Shown here: piece after piece, positions 24,617 through 33,594 of the stretch
Position numbering within the stretch: the stretch's first letter is position 1
Layout: each line of letters starts with the position of its first letter
Made by a program: the position numbers and the translations under genes
Notes under the pieces: model-generated
Told to the model about the DNA's origin: nothing
Seen by the model: only the letters and a program-made list of their open reading frames with translations
Databases searched by the model: none
Assembly (NCBI GenBank): GCA_031258835.1
Contig: JAIRMH010000052.1
Location: 1 to 33,825 of the forward strand
Length of the DNA stretch: 33,825 nt
Origin: Tannerella sp.
GTDB lineage: Bacteria > Bacteroidota > Bacteroidia > Bacteroidales > Tannerellaceae
Reading direction: 5' to 3'

Positions 24617-25873
24617 ATGAAAACAAATCGGAGAGACTTTATTAAAACGATGGGAGGGCTTGCCCTGTTTACAATTGTACCTCGACGGGTACTTGGAATG
24701 GGATATGTAGCCCCAAGCGATCAGTTGACAAAAGGAATTATCGGCGTCGGCGGGATGGGACGCGGACATTTAAACTATGGTGGTACACGACTTGTCGCTA
24801 TATGCGATGTGGATAAAAAGCATCTTGCATTGGGACAGGCGCTTGTGCCGGAGAAAATTGCGGAATATCATGATTTCAGGGAGCTGATACTTGATCCTAA
24901 TGTCGATATCGTACATATTGCAACCCCTCCGCACTGGCATGGCATCATGTCGGTCGAAGCGGCGAAGGCGGGGAAAGATATATGGTGCGAGAAGCCGATG
25001 ACCCGTACGATCGGCGAAGGGAAGCGTGTCATGGAAGCCGTCAAACGGTATGGGAACATCTTCCGCCTGAATACATGGTTCCGCTTTGCGGATACATTTT
25101 ATGGTCTCGGCACACCGGTGAACCCGCTAAAGAAATTAGTGCAGAGCGGTATGCTCGGATGGCCGCTGAAGGTCACGATAAGCGGTTATACCGGTTTTGA
25201 CTGGAAATTTTATTGGGTAGGGAAAGAAAACCTTACGCCCGAACCGGTACCGCAGGAACTGGATTATGACATGTGGCTCGGACCGGCGCCCTACAAACCT
25301 TATAATCCTCATCGCGTACATGCGACATTCCGGGGATACTGGGATTATGACGGAGGAGGACTTGGCGATATGGGACAACATTATATCGACCCCGTTCAGT
25401 ATATATTAGGGAAAGATGAGACAAGCCCGGTGAAAGTAGAAGTCGATGCGCCGCAGCAACATCCCGACGCCGTAGGTACATGGCGTTCAATAACCTATAC
25501 GTATGAAGACGGATGCCGGATCGTATTGTGGGGAGGCGACTACGGCAACCCGAATACGCCGTATATCTCCGGACCGAAAGGGAATGTTTATAAAAATTTT
25601 GTTTGTGATATACCCGATTGGGAGAAAAAACTGGCCGATTATCCGGAACCCGTACAACAACAAGTTGATTTTATGGAATGTGTGAAAACGCGTCAGCCGT
25701 TTGCACTAAATGAACGAAACGGCTTTCGTTCCGCTACCATTGTTAATATGGGCGCCGTTGCCCTCCGGTTGAACCGGACGCTCGAATTTGACCCGGTGAA
25801 ACTGCAGTTTATCAACGACGAAGCAGCCAATAGCTTGATAGATCAACCGGCGAGAACTCCCTGGAATATTTAA
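24617..25873 (+). CDS. Tat-exported Gfo/Idh/MocA family oxidoreductase
   Basis: 418 residues. A twin-arginine signal (TNRRDFIKTMGGLALF) targets the folded, cofactor-loaded enzyme to the periplasm. The Rossmann motif GVGGMGRGHLNYGG with VAICDVD binds NAD(P); CEKPMTRTIGEGKRVMEAVK carries the family's EKP lysine; and GGGLGDMGQHYIDPVQYIL holds the C-terminal-domain catalytic histidine. Family members oxidise or reduce sugar hydroxyls, and exported Bacteroidetes members beside DUF1080 proteins form 3-keto sugars from glycosides. The next gene is a DUF1080 protein 47 nt downstream on the same strand, which supports that role by context. The exact substrate is unknown. Confidence 0.9.
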   Translation: MKTNRRDFIKTMGGLALFTIVPRRVLGMGYVAPSDQLTKGIIGVGGMGRGHLNYGGTRLVAICDVDKKHLALGQALVPEKIAEYHDFRELILDPNVDIVHIATPPHWHGIMSVEAAKAGKDIWCEKPMTRTIGEGKRVMEAVKRYGNIFRLNTWFRFADTFYGLGTPVNPLKKLVQSGMLGWPLKVTISGYTGFDWKFYWVGKENLTPEPVPQELDYDMWLGPAPYKPYNPHRVHATFRGYWDYDGGGLGDMGQHYIDPVQYILGKDETSPVKVEVDAPQQHPDAVGTWRSITYTYEDGCRIVLWGGDYGNPNTPYISGPKGNVYKNFVCDIPDWEKKLADYPEPVQQQVDFMECVKTRQPFALNERNGFRSATIVNMGAVALRLNRTLEFDPVKLQFINDEAANSLIDQPARTPWNI

Positions 25874-25920
25874 AAATCCGTAATCCGTAAATTAAATGAC
25901 TTTATAAATAGATAATCGTT

Positions 25921-28900
25921 ATGAAAAAAAATATTTTTAAGATATTACTTTGTGTCTTTTTGTTCTGTCCCGGTATTATAATGGCGCAGAAGCCGGCCAA
26001 TCGTACGGTCGCAACGATCATTGCCGATGTGCTGGCGGAGCTTCCTGCCGGGAAACAATCGATGTATGATGAATGGATGAAAGAACTTTGTTCTACGGGA
26101 ACGGAGGGCGTCAAAAGTCTTGTGGCGATGATGCATCCTCCCGGTAAAGGCGATAACGCCGCCATAGAATACGCCTTGAGCGGGTTGGCTGCTTACGCTT
26201 CCGGGGAGGAAACGTTGAAAAGCAAAATGGAACAAGCTTTTCTTGAAGCGCTCGACACCACGGAAGAACGCGAAACGAAGGCTTTTATTATGCGCCTTTT
26301 GGCGACGCTTGGCTCGGAGGCAAGTATAAATAAGTTATCGGCCTATCTGACGAGTGACGACTTTAGCGCCCCTTCCGCATATGCCATCGCATCTATTGGC
26401 GGCGAGGCCGCCGGCAAAGCGCTGCAGATGACTTTGATGAGGCGTGGCACCCGCTCTCCGGAGGCGCTACGTAATATTATTCAGGCATTGGGAGAGGTTG
26501 TGCCGGCGAACGGAACGGAGGAGTTGTTGAGGACAATGTTGCAGGTGAATGATGCGGAAACAAAGTCGGTTGTTCTTAAAGCGCTGGGCAGAACAGGAAG
26601 CAAAGCGTCGCTTCCGGAATTGGCGGCAAGCGCGGCCGCCGCAGGGTATAAATATGAATTGACGGGCGCCGCAGATGCCTATATACAGTTGATAAAACGA
26701 GTATATGAACAGGGTGATGTGAAAGAAGCGGCTTCGGAGGCCAAAAACCTTCTGAAAAATGCAACAAAAGCAGGTGCGGCACAGATGCGTATTGCCGCGC
26801 TTGAAATCCTGTTTTTGACGCAGGCAGATAAGGTAAAAACACTCAAAACGGCATTGAGCGATCGTGACAAGTCCTATCGAAACGCCGCGCTGACGTACGC
26901 CTCCTGCTATGCAGATAATATAATGTATACAGAATTGTTCAAAATATTGCCGAAAGCCGGGAACGCGGAAAAAACGGATATTTTGAATTGGATTGGAAAC
27001 GAAGCGCAGACGCCCGCAAGGAAAGTGATACTTAAGGAAATAGAAGTCGGCATCGAAAAAACGGCCGCGCAGGTATTGACGCAGCTATTGGATAATTCCG
27101 ATTTTGACGTGAAGCAGGCCGCCGCATATGCACTTGCCAGGATCGGCAACGCGGAGGCCATGCCGGCGCTTGCCGGCATGCTAAAAAGCGAAGACGCCCG
27201 GACGATTGCATTGGCAAAGCGCGAGTTATCTTCTTTCGATGGCGACATCTCGCCTTCTTTAGTGAAAATGTTGGCCTCGGCCTCCGACGAGGGAAAGACG
27301 GCGGCATTGGAGTTGCTGGCTTTACGTAAGGCAAACGCATATTTTAATGCGGCGCTTGAACAGACGAAGAGTTCTTCTCAGCAAGTAAAAAACGCAGCTT
27401 ATAATGTATTGAAAGATGTTGTTTCGGAAAAAGACCTGATCACTCTCTGCGGTTTGCTGGAGAGTTCCGTCCCCGCTTTTGAAAAACCGTTGCAGCAGGC
27501 CGTTATTTCCGCATTATCCGCCATGCCGCCGGCAATGAAGGCCGAAGCGATTACGCGTCGTATGCTGCAGGCCGGCGATTCGAAAAAATATTTATATTAT
27601 CCGGTGTTATCATCTACCGGAGATAAAGATGCACTGGAATTAATTGTAAAAGGGTTTAAGACGGAGAGCCGTCCGGCGAAAGAGGCGGCGTTTGAGGCTT
27701 TACTTGCATGGAAAGGTTTTGACGTGGAAGAACCTTTATATGATATATGTAAGGACGATCCTGACCCTTCTTATTCCGCACGCGCACTGGATGCTTATAT
27801 ATCGCTTGCTTCCGACGTGAAAATGACGGGCGAAAATCGCCTGATATTTTTGCGTAAGGCGATGGAAGCGGCAAAAACGAATGAACAGAAAAATAAAATA
27901 ATAAAGAATATCGGGAATACGGGAACTTACTTAGCGCTATTGTACGCGGGAGAGTTTCTCGATAACGTATCGTTGAAGGAAAATGCGGCGCGGGCGGTAA
28001 TGACGATTGCGCTGGCAAATAAAGCGTATACCGGAAAAAATGTGAAAGAGCTGTTGAACAGGGCGGCTGCCGCTTTGAACAATCCGGATGCGGACTATCA
28101 ACGTCAGGCTATCCGTAAACATTTGAATGAGATGCCGGAAGAGACAGGGTTTGTATCCCTGTTCAACGGGAAAGATCTGACGGGTTGGAAAGGGCTTGTT
28201 GCAAATCCCGTCGAACGGGCTAAGATGAAGCCGGCAGCGTTGAAAAGCGCTCAGGCAAAAGCCGACGCGGAGATGCGTTCCGGCTGGTCGGCGGTCGATG
28301 GAGAACTCGTTTTCAACGGGAAAGGTGATAATATCTGTACGGACAGGCAGTATGGCGATTTTGAAATGTATGTCGACTGGAAACTCGACCCCGCAGGGCC
28401 GGATGCCGATGCCGGCATCTATCTGCGCGGTACGCCCCAAGTTCAGATTTGGGATACTTCGCGGGTGAATGTGGGAGCACAGGTTGGCTCCGGAGGATTG
28501 TATAATAATAGTGTGAATACGAGTAAGCCGCTTCTGGTAGCCGATAATAAACTGGGAGAATGGAATACGTTTTATATAAAAATGGTCGGAGATCGTGTCA
28601 CTGTTAAATTAAACGGGGCGCTCGTTGTCGATAATGTGATCATGGAAAACTACTGGGACCGTTCGCAACCGGTTCCGCCGGTCGAACAAATAGAACTCCA
28701 GGCGCATGGCAGCAAAGTGTATTACCGCAATATATATGTGAAGGAACTGGCGCGACCGGAGCCGTTTCAACTTTCGGCGGAAGAAGAGAAAGAAGGATTC
28801 AAAATTCTTTTTGACGGAACGAACATGCACGAATGGACAGGAAACCTGGTTGATTACAAGCCGGAAGACGGATGTATATCGCTATCGGAGGAGACGAAGT

Positions 28901-29370
28901 TCGGCGGTAATCTTTATACAAAAAAAGAATATGCCGATTTTATTTTTCGATTCGAGTTTCAGTTGACGCCTGCCGCGAATAATGGCGTGGGCATACGAAC
29001 GCCGCTCGAAGGCGACGCCGCTTATGTGGGTATGGAGATTCAGGTGCTTGACAGTGAGCATCCCGTGTATAAAGATTTGGCGGTGTATCAGTACCATGGC
29101 TCCGTTTATGGCGTTATCCCGGCAAAACGCGGCTATCTGAAGCCTGTGGGAGAATGGAATACGCAGGAGATTATGGCTGACGGAACGCATATCCGCGTTA
29201 CGCTTAACGGCACGGTGATACTTGACGGCGATATCAAAGAAGCGACGAAAAACGGCGCAATAGATAAAAAAGAACATCCCGGATTACTTAATAAATCAGG
29301 CCATATCGGATTTTTAGGTCATGGTTCCGCTTTGAAGTTTCGTAATATACGTATCAAAGAGTTGAAATAA
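25921..29370 (+). CDS. HEAT-repeat protein with two C-terminal DUF1080 domains (3-keto-glycoside hydrolase type)
   Basis: 1149 residues with a Sec signal peptide (NIFKILLCVFLFCPGIIMA, then QKPAN). Residues about 30-730 are Ala/Leu-rich HEAT-like helical repeats (AAAYALARIGNAEAMPALAG and similar). Two DUF1080 domains of concanavalin-like fold follow: about 742-940 (FVSLFNGKDLTGW ... AGIYLRGTPQVQIWD ... GEWNTFYIKMVGDRVTVKLNG) and about 958-1149 (FKILFDGTNMHEW ... GVGIRTPLEGDAAYVGMEIQ ... GEWNTQEIMADGTHIRVTLNG). DUF1080 proteins are described as 3-keto-disaccharide hydrolases. With the upstream oxidoreductase this suggests oxidation at C3 followed by cleavage of the keto-glycoside in the periplasm. 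The HEAT array may scaffold partners or bind substrate polymer. Confidence 0.85.
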   Translation: MKKNIFKILLCVFLFCPGIIMAQKPANRTVATIIADVLAELPAGKQSMYDEWMKELCSTGTEGVKSLVAMMHPPGKGDNAAIEYALSGLAAYASGEETLKSKMEQAFLEALDTTEERETKAFIMRLLATLGSEASINKLSAYLTSDDFSAPSAYAIASIGGEAAGKALQMTLMRRGTRSPEALRNIIQALGEVVPANGTEELLRTMLQVNDAETKSVVLKALGRTGSKASLPELAASAAAAGYKYELTGAADAYIQLIKRVYEQGDVKEAASEAKNLLKNATKAGAAQMRIAALEILFLTQADKVKTLKTALSDRDKSYRNAALTYASCYADNIMYTELFKILPKAGNAEKTDILNWIGNEAQTPARKVILKEIEVGIEKTAAQVLTQLLDNSDFDVKQAAAYALARIGNAEAMPALAGMLKSEDARTIALAKRELSSFDGDISPSLVKMLASASDEGKTAALELLALRKANAYFNAALEQTKSSSQQVKNAAYNVLKDVVSEKDLITLCGLLESSVPAFEKPLQQAVISALSAMPPAMKAEAITRRMLQAGDSKKYLYYPVLSSTGDKDALELIVKGFKTESRPAKEAAFEALLAWKGFDVEEPLYDICKDDPDPSYSARALDAYISLASDVKMTGENRLIFLRKAMEAAKTNEQKNKIIKNIGNTGTYLALLYAGEFLDNVSLKENAARAVMTIALANKAYTGKNVKELLNRAAAALNNPDADYQRQAIRKHLNEMPEETGFVSLFNGKDLTGWKGLVANPVERAKMKPAALKSAQAKADAEMRSGWSAVDGELVFNGKGDNICTDRQYGDFEMYVDWKLDPAGPDADAGIYLRGTPQVQIWDTSRVNVGAQVGSGGLYNNSVNTSKPLLVADNKLGEWNTFYIKMVGDRVTVKLNGALVVDNVIMENYWDRSQPVPPVEQIELQAHGSKVYYRNIYVKELARPEPFQLSAEEEKEGFKILFDGTNMHEWTGNLVDYKPEDGCISLSEETKFGGNLYTKKEYADFIFRFEFQLTPAANNGVGIRTPLEGDAAYVGMEIQVLDSEHPVYKDLAVYQYHGSVYGVIPAKRGYLKPVGEWNTQEIMADGTHIRVTLNGTVILDGDIKEATKNGAIDKKEHPGLLNKSGHIGFLGHGSALKFRNIRIKELK

Positions 29371-29381
29371 TTTCCGAAGTA

Positions 29382-29414
29382 TTTGGATTTTAATATTGAA
29401 AATAATTACCTTTG
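29382..29414 (+). promoter_or_regulatory. Promoter of the SPOR lipoprotein gene
   Basis: TTTG (29382-29385), a 21-nt spacer and TACCTTTG (29407-29414) fit the consensus, 28 nt before the ATG at 29443. Confidence 0.6.
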
Positions 29415-29442
29415 CAAATAAATTTACATAAAATAGATAGAG

Positions 29443-29916
29443 ATGAAGAAGATATTGTTATTCGGGGCAGCGATATGCTGTGTATTTGTGTTGGGATCCT
29501 GCAAGTCAAAAAGTAGCGCTTATAAGACTGCTTACGAGCAGGCTAAGTCAAATGATAACACATGGCAAGATGAAGAAGAGGAAGATGACAGCGAAGTGTT
29601 GACGACGGAAGAGATCTCGTATGAATCTGTTAAACAGGAAAAGGTTAAACCGGCATCCGGCGAAGATGCGGCAGGTCTTAAGCGATATTCCGTAGTAATC
29701 GGTAGCTTTAAGAACAGAGTGAACGCCTATTCCTTGAAAGAGCGTATGATAGAGGAAGGTTATAAGTCTGTTGTGGCAGAAAACGATTTTGGGATGTTGC
29801 GCGTTATTGTTGCAAGTTTTGACAGTAAAGCCGATGCTGCGAGAAGCCGTGACGCCCTCAAGTCAAAATATGCTCCAAACTTCCATGACGCCTGGCTTTT
29901 GGAACGTCAGTATTGA
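29443..29916 (+). CDS. SPOR-domain lipoprotein
   Basis: 157 residues with lipobox VLGSC (lipidated cysteine at 20), so membrane-anchored in the periplasm. An acidic linker (DEEEEDDSEVLTTEE) leads to a C-terminal SPOR domain at about 82-155 (YSVVIGSFKNRVNAYSLKER; LRVIVASFDSKADAARSRDA). SPOR domains bind glycan strands stripped of peptide stems and are typical of cell-division and wall-remodelling proteins. A terminator follows, so it appears monocistronic; murB lies downstream on the same strand. Confidence 0.85.
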   Translation: MKKILLFGAAICCVFVLGSCKSKSSAYKTAYEQAKSNDNTWQDEEEEDDSEVLTTEEISYESVKQEKVKPASGEDAAGLKRYSVVIGSFKNRVNAYSLKERMIEEGYKSVVAENDFGMLRVIVASFDSKADAARSRDALKSKYAPNFHDAWLLERQY

Positions 29917-29937
29917 TTTCCGAGAATATTAAGATCT

Positions 29938-29976
29938 AAAAGGATGCTTCTTCCTGAAAAGAAGCATCCTTTTTTA
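29938..29976 (+). terminator. Rho-independent terminator after the SPOR lipoprotein gene
   Basis: AGGATGCTTCTT (29941-29952) pairs perfectly with AAGAAGCATCCT (29959-29970) over a 6-nt loop, followed by TTTTTT. Confidence 0.9.
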
Positions 29977-30039
29977 ATACGTCGTATATGCGTCGAATAC
30001 TTCCTGTCGTATATCGTTAAATAATTAAAATAAGAAATT

Positions 30040-31050
30040 GTGCGTATCGAACAAAATTATTCACTGGAGCGTCATAATACGTTTCATATCCCTGCCAAAA
30101 CCCGCTGGTTTATGGAATATGAGGATGAAGACGAATTGAACCGGATTCTGAAAGATGAATATTTTCAGGAATGTCTGACACTGCATATCGGCGAAGGCAG
30201 TAACCTTTTATTTGTAAATGATTTCAATGGGATAATTCTTCATTCTGCCATAAAAGGCGTTTCGCTTATGGAAGAAACGCCCGAATCGGTTTTATTGCGG
30301 ATAGGCGCGGCAGAACGTTGGGACGATATTGTGGCTTACGCCGTGTCGAAAGGGTGGGGTGGAATAGAGAATCTTTCCGGTATACCCGGCGAAACGGGAG
30401 CGGCTGCCGTTCAGAACATCGGCGCATACGGCGCGGAAATAAAAGATGTGATTGAAACGGTAGAGGCATATAATCAGTTGACGTTCAAAAAACATATTTT
30501 TACAAACGAAGACTGTCGTTATCGTTACCGGCATAGTTTCTTTAAAGAAAATGATCATGACCCCTATATTGTGACGCATGTAAATCTGCGTTTGCATAAA
30601 AATCCCGAATATATACTTGATTACGGAAATCTGCGTGATGCATTGGAGGGTCGTGAAATATCGTTGCCGTCGGTCAGGGACGTCGTTATCGGTATGCGCC
30701 GCGAGAAATTGCCTGATCCGGAAGCGTTTGGCAACGCCGGCAGTTTTTTTATGAATCCCGTACTCTCCGGTGTGCAATATGAGGTGTTGAGAAAGAGATA
30801 TCCGGAAATACCCATGTATCCGTTGCCCGATGGCCGCGTCAAAATTCCTGCCGGATGGCTTATCGAAAAATGCGGCTTCAAAGGTAAAAAGCAGGGGAAG
30901 GTAGGCGTATACGCGAAACAGGCCTTAGTACTTGTAAACTATGGTGATGCTACCGGTGATGAGATCGCCGCATATGCTGAAGTCATAAGCGGGACGGTAA
31001 ACGAAGAGTTCGGAATTATGCTTGCCCCCGAAGTCAGATATGTTTATTAG
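30040..31050 (+). CDS. murB: UDP-N-acetylenolpyruvoylglucosamine reductase
   Basis: FAD- and NADPH-dependent enzyme that reduces UDP-GlcNAc-enolpyruvate to UDP-MurNAc in cytoplasmic peptidoglycan precursor synthesis. The frame begins at GTG (30040), giving 336 residues. Motifs: NTFHIPAKTRWF at the start of the FAD domain, GIPGETGAAAVQNIGAYGAE, the RYRHSFFK loop, and GNAGSFFMNPVLS with the serine that protonates the intermediate. WLIEKCGFKG and the late LAPEVRYVY fit the E. coli-like long form. The leader holds two GTCGTATAT repeats 25 bp apart (29981, 30006). Its 3' end overlaps the convergent nth gene by 17 bp. Confidence 0.95.
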   Translation: MRIEQNYSLERHNTFHIPAKTRWFMEYEDEDELNRILKDEYFQECLTLHIGEGSNLLFVNDFNGIILHSAIKGVSLMEETPESVLLRIGAAERWDDIVAYAVSKGWGGIENLSGIPGETGAAAVQNIGAYGAEIKDVIETVEAYNQLTFKKHIFTNEDCRYRYRHSFFKENDHDPYIVTHVNLRLHKNPEYILDYGNLRDALEGREISLPSVRDVVIGMRREKLPDPEAFGNAGSFFMNPVLSGVQYEVLRKRYPEIPMYPLPDGRVKIPAGWLIEKCGFKGKKQGKVGVYAKQALVLVNYGDATGDEIAAYAEVISGTVNEEFGIMLAPEVRYVY

Positions 31051-31666
31051 CACACCATAGTGCGATGCCGCATGCTTCGCATTTCGGATTGCGCGCAACG
31101 CAAATGTATCGTCCGTGCAGAATAAGCCAGTGGTGGGCTTTTGCGATAAGTCTTTCGGGAATATGTTTCACTAGTTCTTTTTCTGTGGCCAGTGGCGTTT
31201 TGCTGTTTGTCGTAAGTCCCGTACGGTTTGCTACGCGGAATACATGCGTATCGACAGCCATCGCCGGTTTGTCGAAGACGACGGATGCTACTACATTTGC
31301 CGTCTTGCGCCCTACGCCCGGTAATTTTTGCAGTTGATCGATGTCCGGAGGGACGATGCCTCCGAATTTTTCAATGAGCATTTTAGCCATTCCGACAAGA
31401 TGCTTTGATTTGCTGTTCGGGTACGACACGCTTTTTATGTACTCAAAAACCTCTTCCGGCGTTGCTTTTGATAGTTTTTCGGGTGTAGGATAGGCTTCAT
31501 ATAAGGCAGGGGTAATCATATTTATGCGCTTATCGGTGCATTGCGCGGATAAAATGACAGCAATCAGTAACTGAAACGGGTTCTTGTAATGCAACTCCGT
31601 TTCGGCTATCGGCATATTTTTTTCAAACCATCCGACGATACCTTTATATCGTTCTTCTTTTCTCAT
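31034..31666 (-). CDS. nth: Endonuclease III
   Basis: Base-excision repair DNA glycosylase/AP lyase for oxidised pyrimidines. The 210-residue product has the helix-hairpin-helix LPGVGRKTANVV with the catalytic lysine, the catalytic aspartate in AVDTHVFRVANR, and a C-terminal [4Fe-4S] motif C-x6-C-x2-C-x5-C (CVARNPKCEACGIALWC). LLIAVILSAQCTDKRIN is the usual N-terminal helix. It follows pheS by 75 nt without a clear promoter and is probably cotranscribed with it. Confidence 0.96.
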   Translation of the reverse strand: MRKEERYKGIVGWFEKNMPIAETELHYKNPFQLLIAVILSAQCTDKRINMITPALYEAYPTPEKLSKATPEEVFEYIKSVSYPNSKSKHLVGMAKMLIEKFGGIVPPDIDQLQKLPGVGRKTANVVASVVFDKPAMAVDTHVFRVANRTGLTTNSKTPLATEKELVKHIPERLIAKAHHWLILHGRYICVARNPKCEACGIALWCANKHI

Positions 31667-31741
31667 TTTTACGTTTCTTTGCCCGTATAATATGAAGTTG
31701 TCCGTCGATCGATGAGGATGTTCCGTTATTGTCCGGAGTAA

Positions 31742-32761
31742 TCAATAAGCGGCCTCGAACTGACGGAGGAAACGTTCGTCGTTTTCGGAGAACAGGCGCA
31801 AATCTTTTACCCTGTATTTGAGGTTGGTAATACGTTCGATACCCATGCCAAACGCATAGCCGGAATATATATGGCTGTCTATACCACAATTATCCAGTAC
31901 GTTCGGGTCGACCATTCCGCACCCTAATATTTCTACCCATCCCGTATGTTTGCAGAAAGGACAACCTTTCCCGCCGCAGATATTACAGCTGATATCCATT
32001 TCCGCGCTTGGCTCCGTAAACGGAAAATACGACGGACGAAGGCGTATATTTGTTTCCGGGCCGAAAAGTTCTTTGGCGAAGAACAATAGCGCCTGTTTCA
32101 AGTCGGCAAACGAGACATCTTTATCTACATACAGTCCTTCAACCTGATGGAAGAAACAATGAGCGCGGTAAGATATTGCTTCGTTACGGTAAACGCGTCC
32201 CGGGCAGATGATCCGGACAGGCGGTTGCCGACGTTCCATCACACGCGTCTGAACCGAAGAGGTATGTGTACGAAGCAATACGTCAGGGTTATGTCGTATA
32301 AAAAACGTATCTTGCATATCGCGCGCCGGATGGTCATCGGCAAAGTTAAGCGACGAAAACACGTGCCAGTCATCTTCTATTTCCGGCCCTTCCGCGATGC
32401 TGAAGCCAAGTCTGCCGAAGATATCGCAAATCTCTTTTTTCACAACGGAGAGAGGATGTCGCGTACCGAGCGTAGCCGGATATGCTGTTCGTGTAAGGTC
32501 TAAATCATTATCCGAAGATTTCAGATTTTCAAAACCTTCTTTCAATTCATTTATTTTGTTTTGCGTGAGTTCCTTTAGCTCGTTAAGGTATTTACCTACT
32601 TCGCGTTTACGGTCGGTCGCCACATTGCGGAAATCGTTCATAAGCGAGGAAACCGCGCCTTTCTTACTCAGGTATTTTATACGTAACGTCTCCACGTCGT
32701 CTGCGCTTCCGGCTTTCAGTTCCCGGACTTCCTTCATCAGATCCTTAATTTTGTCGATCAT
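31742..32761 (-). CDS. pheS: Phenylalanyl-tRNA synthetase alpha subunit
   Basis: Charges tRNA-Phe together with PheT, which is not in the window. I start at the ATG at 32761 (MIDKIKDLMKEVRELK), giving 339 residues, the usual length; the track ORF extends 17 codons upstream into the promoter repeat. An N-terminal coiled coil (to about 90) precedes the class II core: GTRHPLSVVKKEICDIFGRLGF (motif 1 area), FHQVEGLYVDKDVSF, RPSYFPFTEPSAEMDI (motif 2 area) and GCGMVDPNVL with GFGMGIER-type motif 3 (AFGMGIERITNLKY). The CNICGGKGCPFCKHTG insert is a zinc-finger-like cysteine cluster. The gene is driven by promoter repeat copy 3. Confidence 0.96.
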   Translation of the reverse strand: MIDKIKDLMKEVRELKAGSADDVETLRIKYLSKKGAVSSLMNDFRNVATDRKREVGKYLNELKELTQNKINELKEGFENLKSSDNDLDLTRTAYPATLGTRHPLSVVKKEICDIFGRLGFSIAEGPEIEDDWHVFSSLNFADDHPARDMQDTFFIRHNPDVLLRTHTSSVQTRVMERRQPPVRIICPGRVYRNEAISYRAHCFFHQVEGLYVDKDVSFADLKQALLFFAKELFGPETNIRLRPSYFPFTEPSAEMDISCNICGGKGCPFCKHTGWVEILGCGMVDPNVLDNCGIDSHIYSGYAFGMGIERITNLKYRVKDLRLFSENDERFLRQFEAAY

Positions 32762-32782
32762 ATCAATACAATTTTTAGTCTG

Positions 32783-32849
32783 CAAATGTACATGAAATTT
32801 TCGACATTCCACACAGACCGATAAAAATGTCCGGCGAAATTTATAGGGG
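32783..32849 (-). repeat. Dispersed promoter repeat, copy 3 (pheS promoter)
   Basis: On the minus strand this 67-nt block matches copy 1 at 62 of 67 positions. It ends in TACATTTG (32790-32783), 21 nt before the pheS ATG, with TGTG 19 nt upstream of the -7 box. This clear promoter position gives the best clue to what the repeat does. Confidence 0.8.
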
Positions 32850-32975
32850 AAAGATCCGACTTATATTCCTCTTTTTCGGGTGCTGCCTATGCAACGGACA
32901 GCCCGATTCCCTGTCGTTTTGAAAGGCATTTTTACCAAGTTGGGTTAATAAGTTTCACCGGATTTTTACATGGGG

Positions 32976-33554
32976 CTAGTATTTCATAAAAACGATCCAA
33001 TACCAGTCCTTAGGATCTCCTACACCAACACTGGGGCGATAAAGGTATATGTATGCGGGTGTAGAATCAGTGCTCCAGCTTGTATCTTGAAGATCTTTTA
33101 TTGCATTCCATATGGGTAGATAATCAACTTCCGGATTCGCCATATTATCATATTTATCATGATACAGCGAAATAAACTGAGGTTTTTTTGACGAAAAATC
33201 AAGTTTTGTATAAGAATCCGGAGAGTCGTTTTTTTCCGGGAATGTACGTTCTCCCTTTCCCATCCCGATGATTGTTCCGGCAAATAATCGCGTATTGGTT
33301 GTTTTATCATACCATGTGACGTCGCCGAAGTCCCCTGGTGAATTATATTCGCAAACCGGCATTAAAGAATCAATATAATGAGGTAATGTTACTTTATATC
33401 CACCTAAAAACCGGTTTGTGGTATAGTCTATCATATAGGTAAAAACCATGCTTGCATCGTTAGGGCAGACTACCTTATTTGATGCCTCATCCATATCACA
33501 GCAATTCAGTATAAAAAGAATGCCGATTGAAAATAAAAAATGTTTTGTTCTCAT
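32976..33554 (-). CDS. Small lipoprotein, function unknown
   Basis: I start at the ATG at 33554 (MRTKHFLFSIGILFILNCC), giving 192 residues; the track's 13 upstream codons would break up the signal peptide. The lipobox ILNC or LNCC is followed by DMDE, an acidic stretch like the Bacteroidetes surface-export signal. The mature part is rich in aromatic residues, Asp and Pro (VTLPHYIDSLMPVCEYNSPG; YIYLYRPSVGVGDPKDWYW) and matches no family I know. It starts 40 nt after the nuclease-like gene on the same strand, with no clear promoter, so the two may be cotranscribed. Confidence 0.65.
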   Translation of the reverse strand: MRTKHFLFSIGILFILNCCDMDEASNKVVCPNDASMVFTYMIDYTTNRFLGGYKVTLPHYIDSLMPVCEYNSPGDFGDVTWYDKTTNTRLFAGTIIGMGKGERTFPEKNDSPDSYTKLDFSSKKPQFISLYHDKYDNMANPEVDYLPIWNAIKDLQDTSWSTDSTPAYIYLYRPSVGVGDPKDWYWIVFMKY

Positions 33555-33594
33555 ATTGTTAATATTATTATCTGTATATATTCCTAAATTCATT

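Noticed and set aside
32762-32812. 17-codon upstream extension of pheS
   Set aside because: It is the promoter repeat read in frame. The -7 box would be inside the coding region, and the ATG at 32761 gives the normal PheS length.
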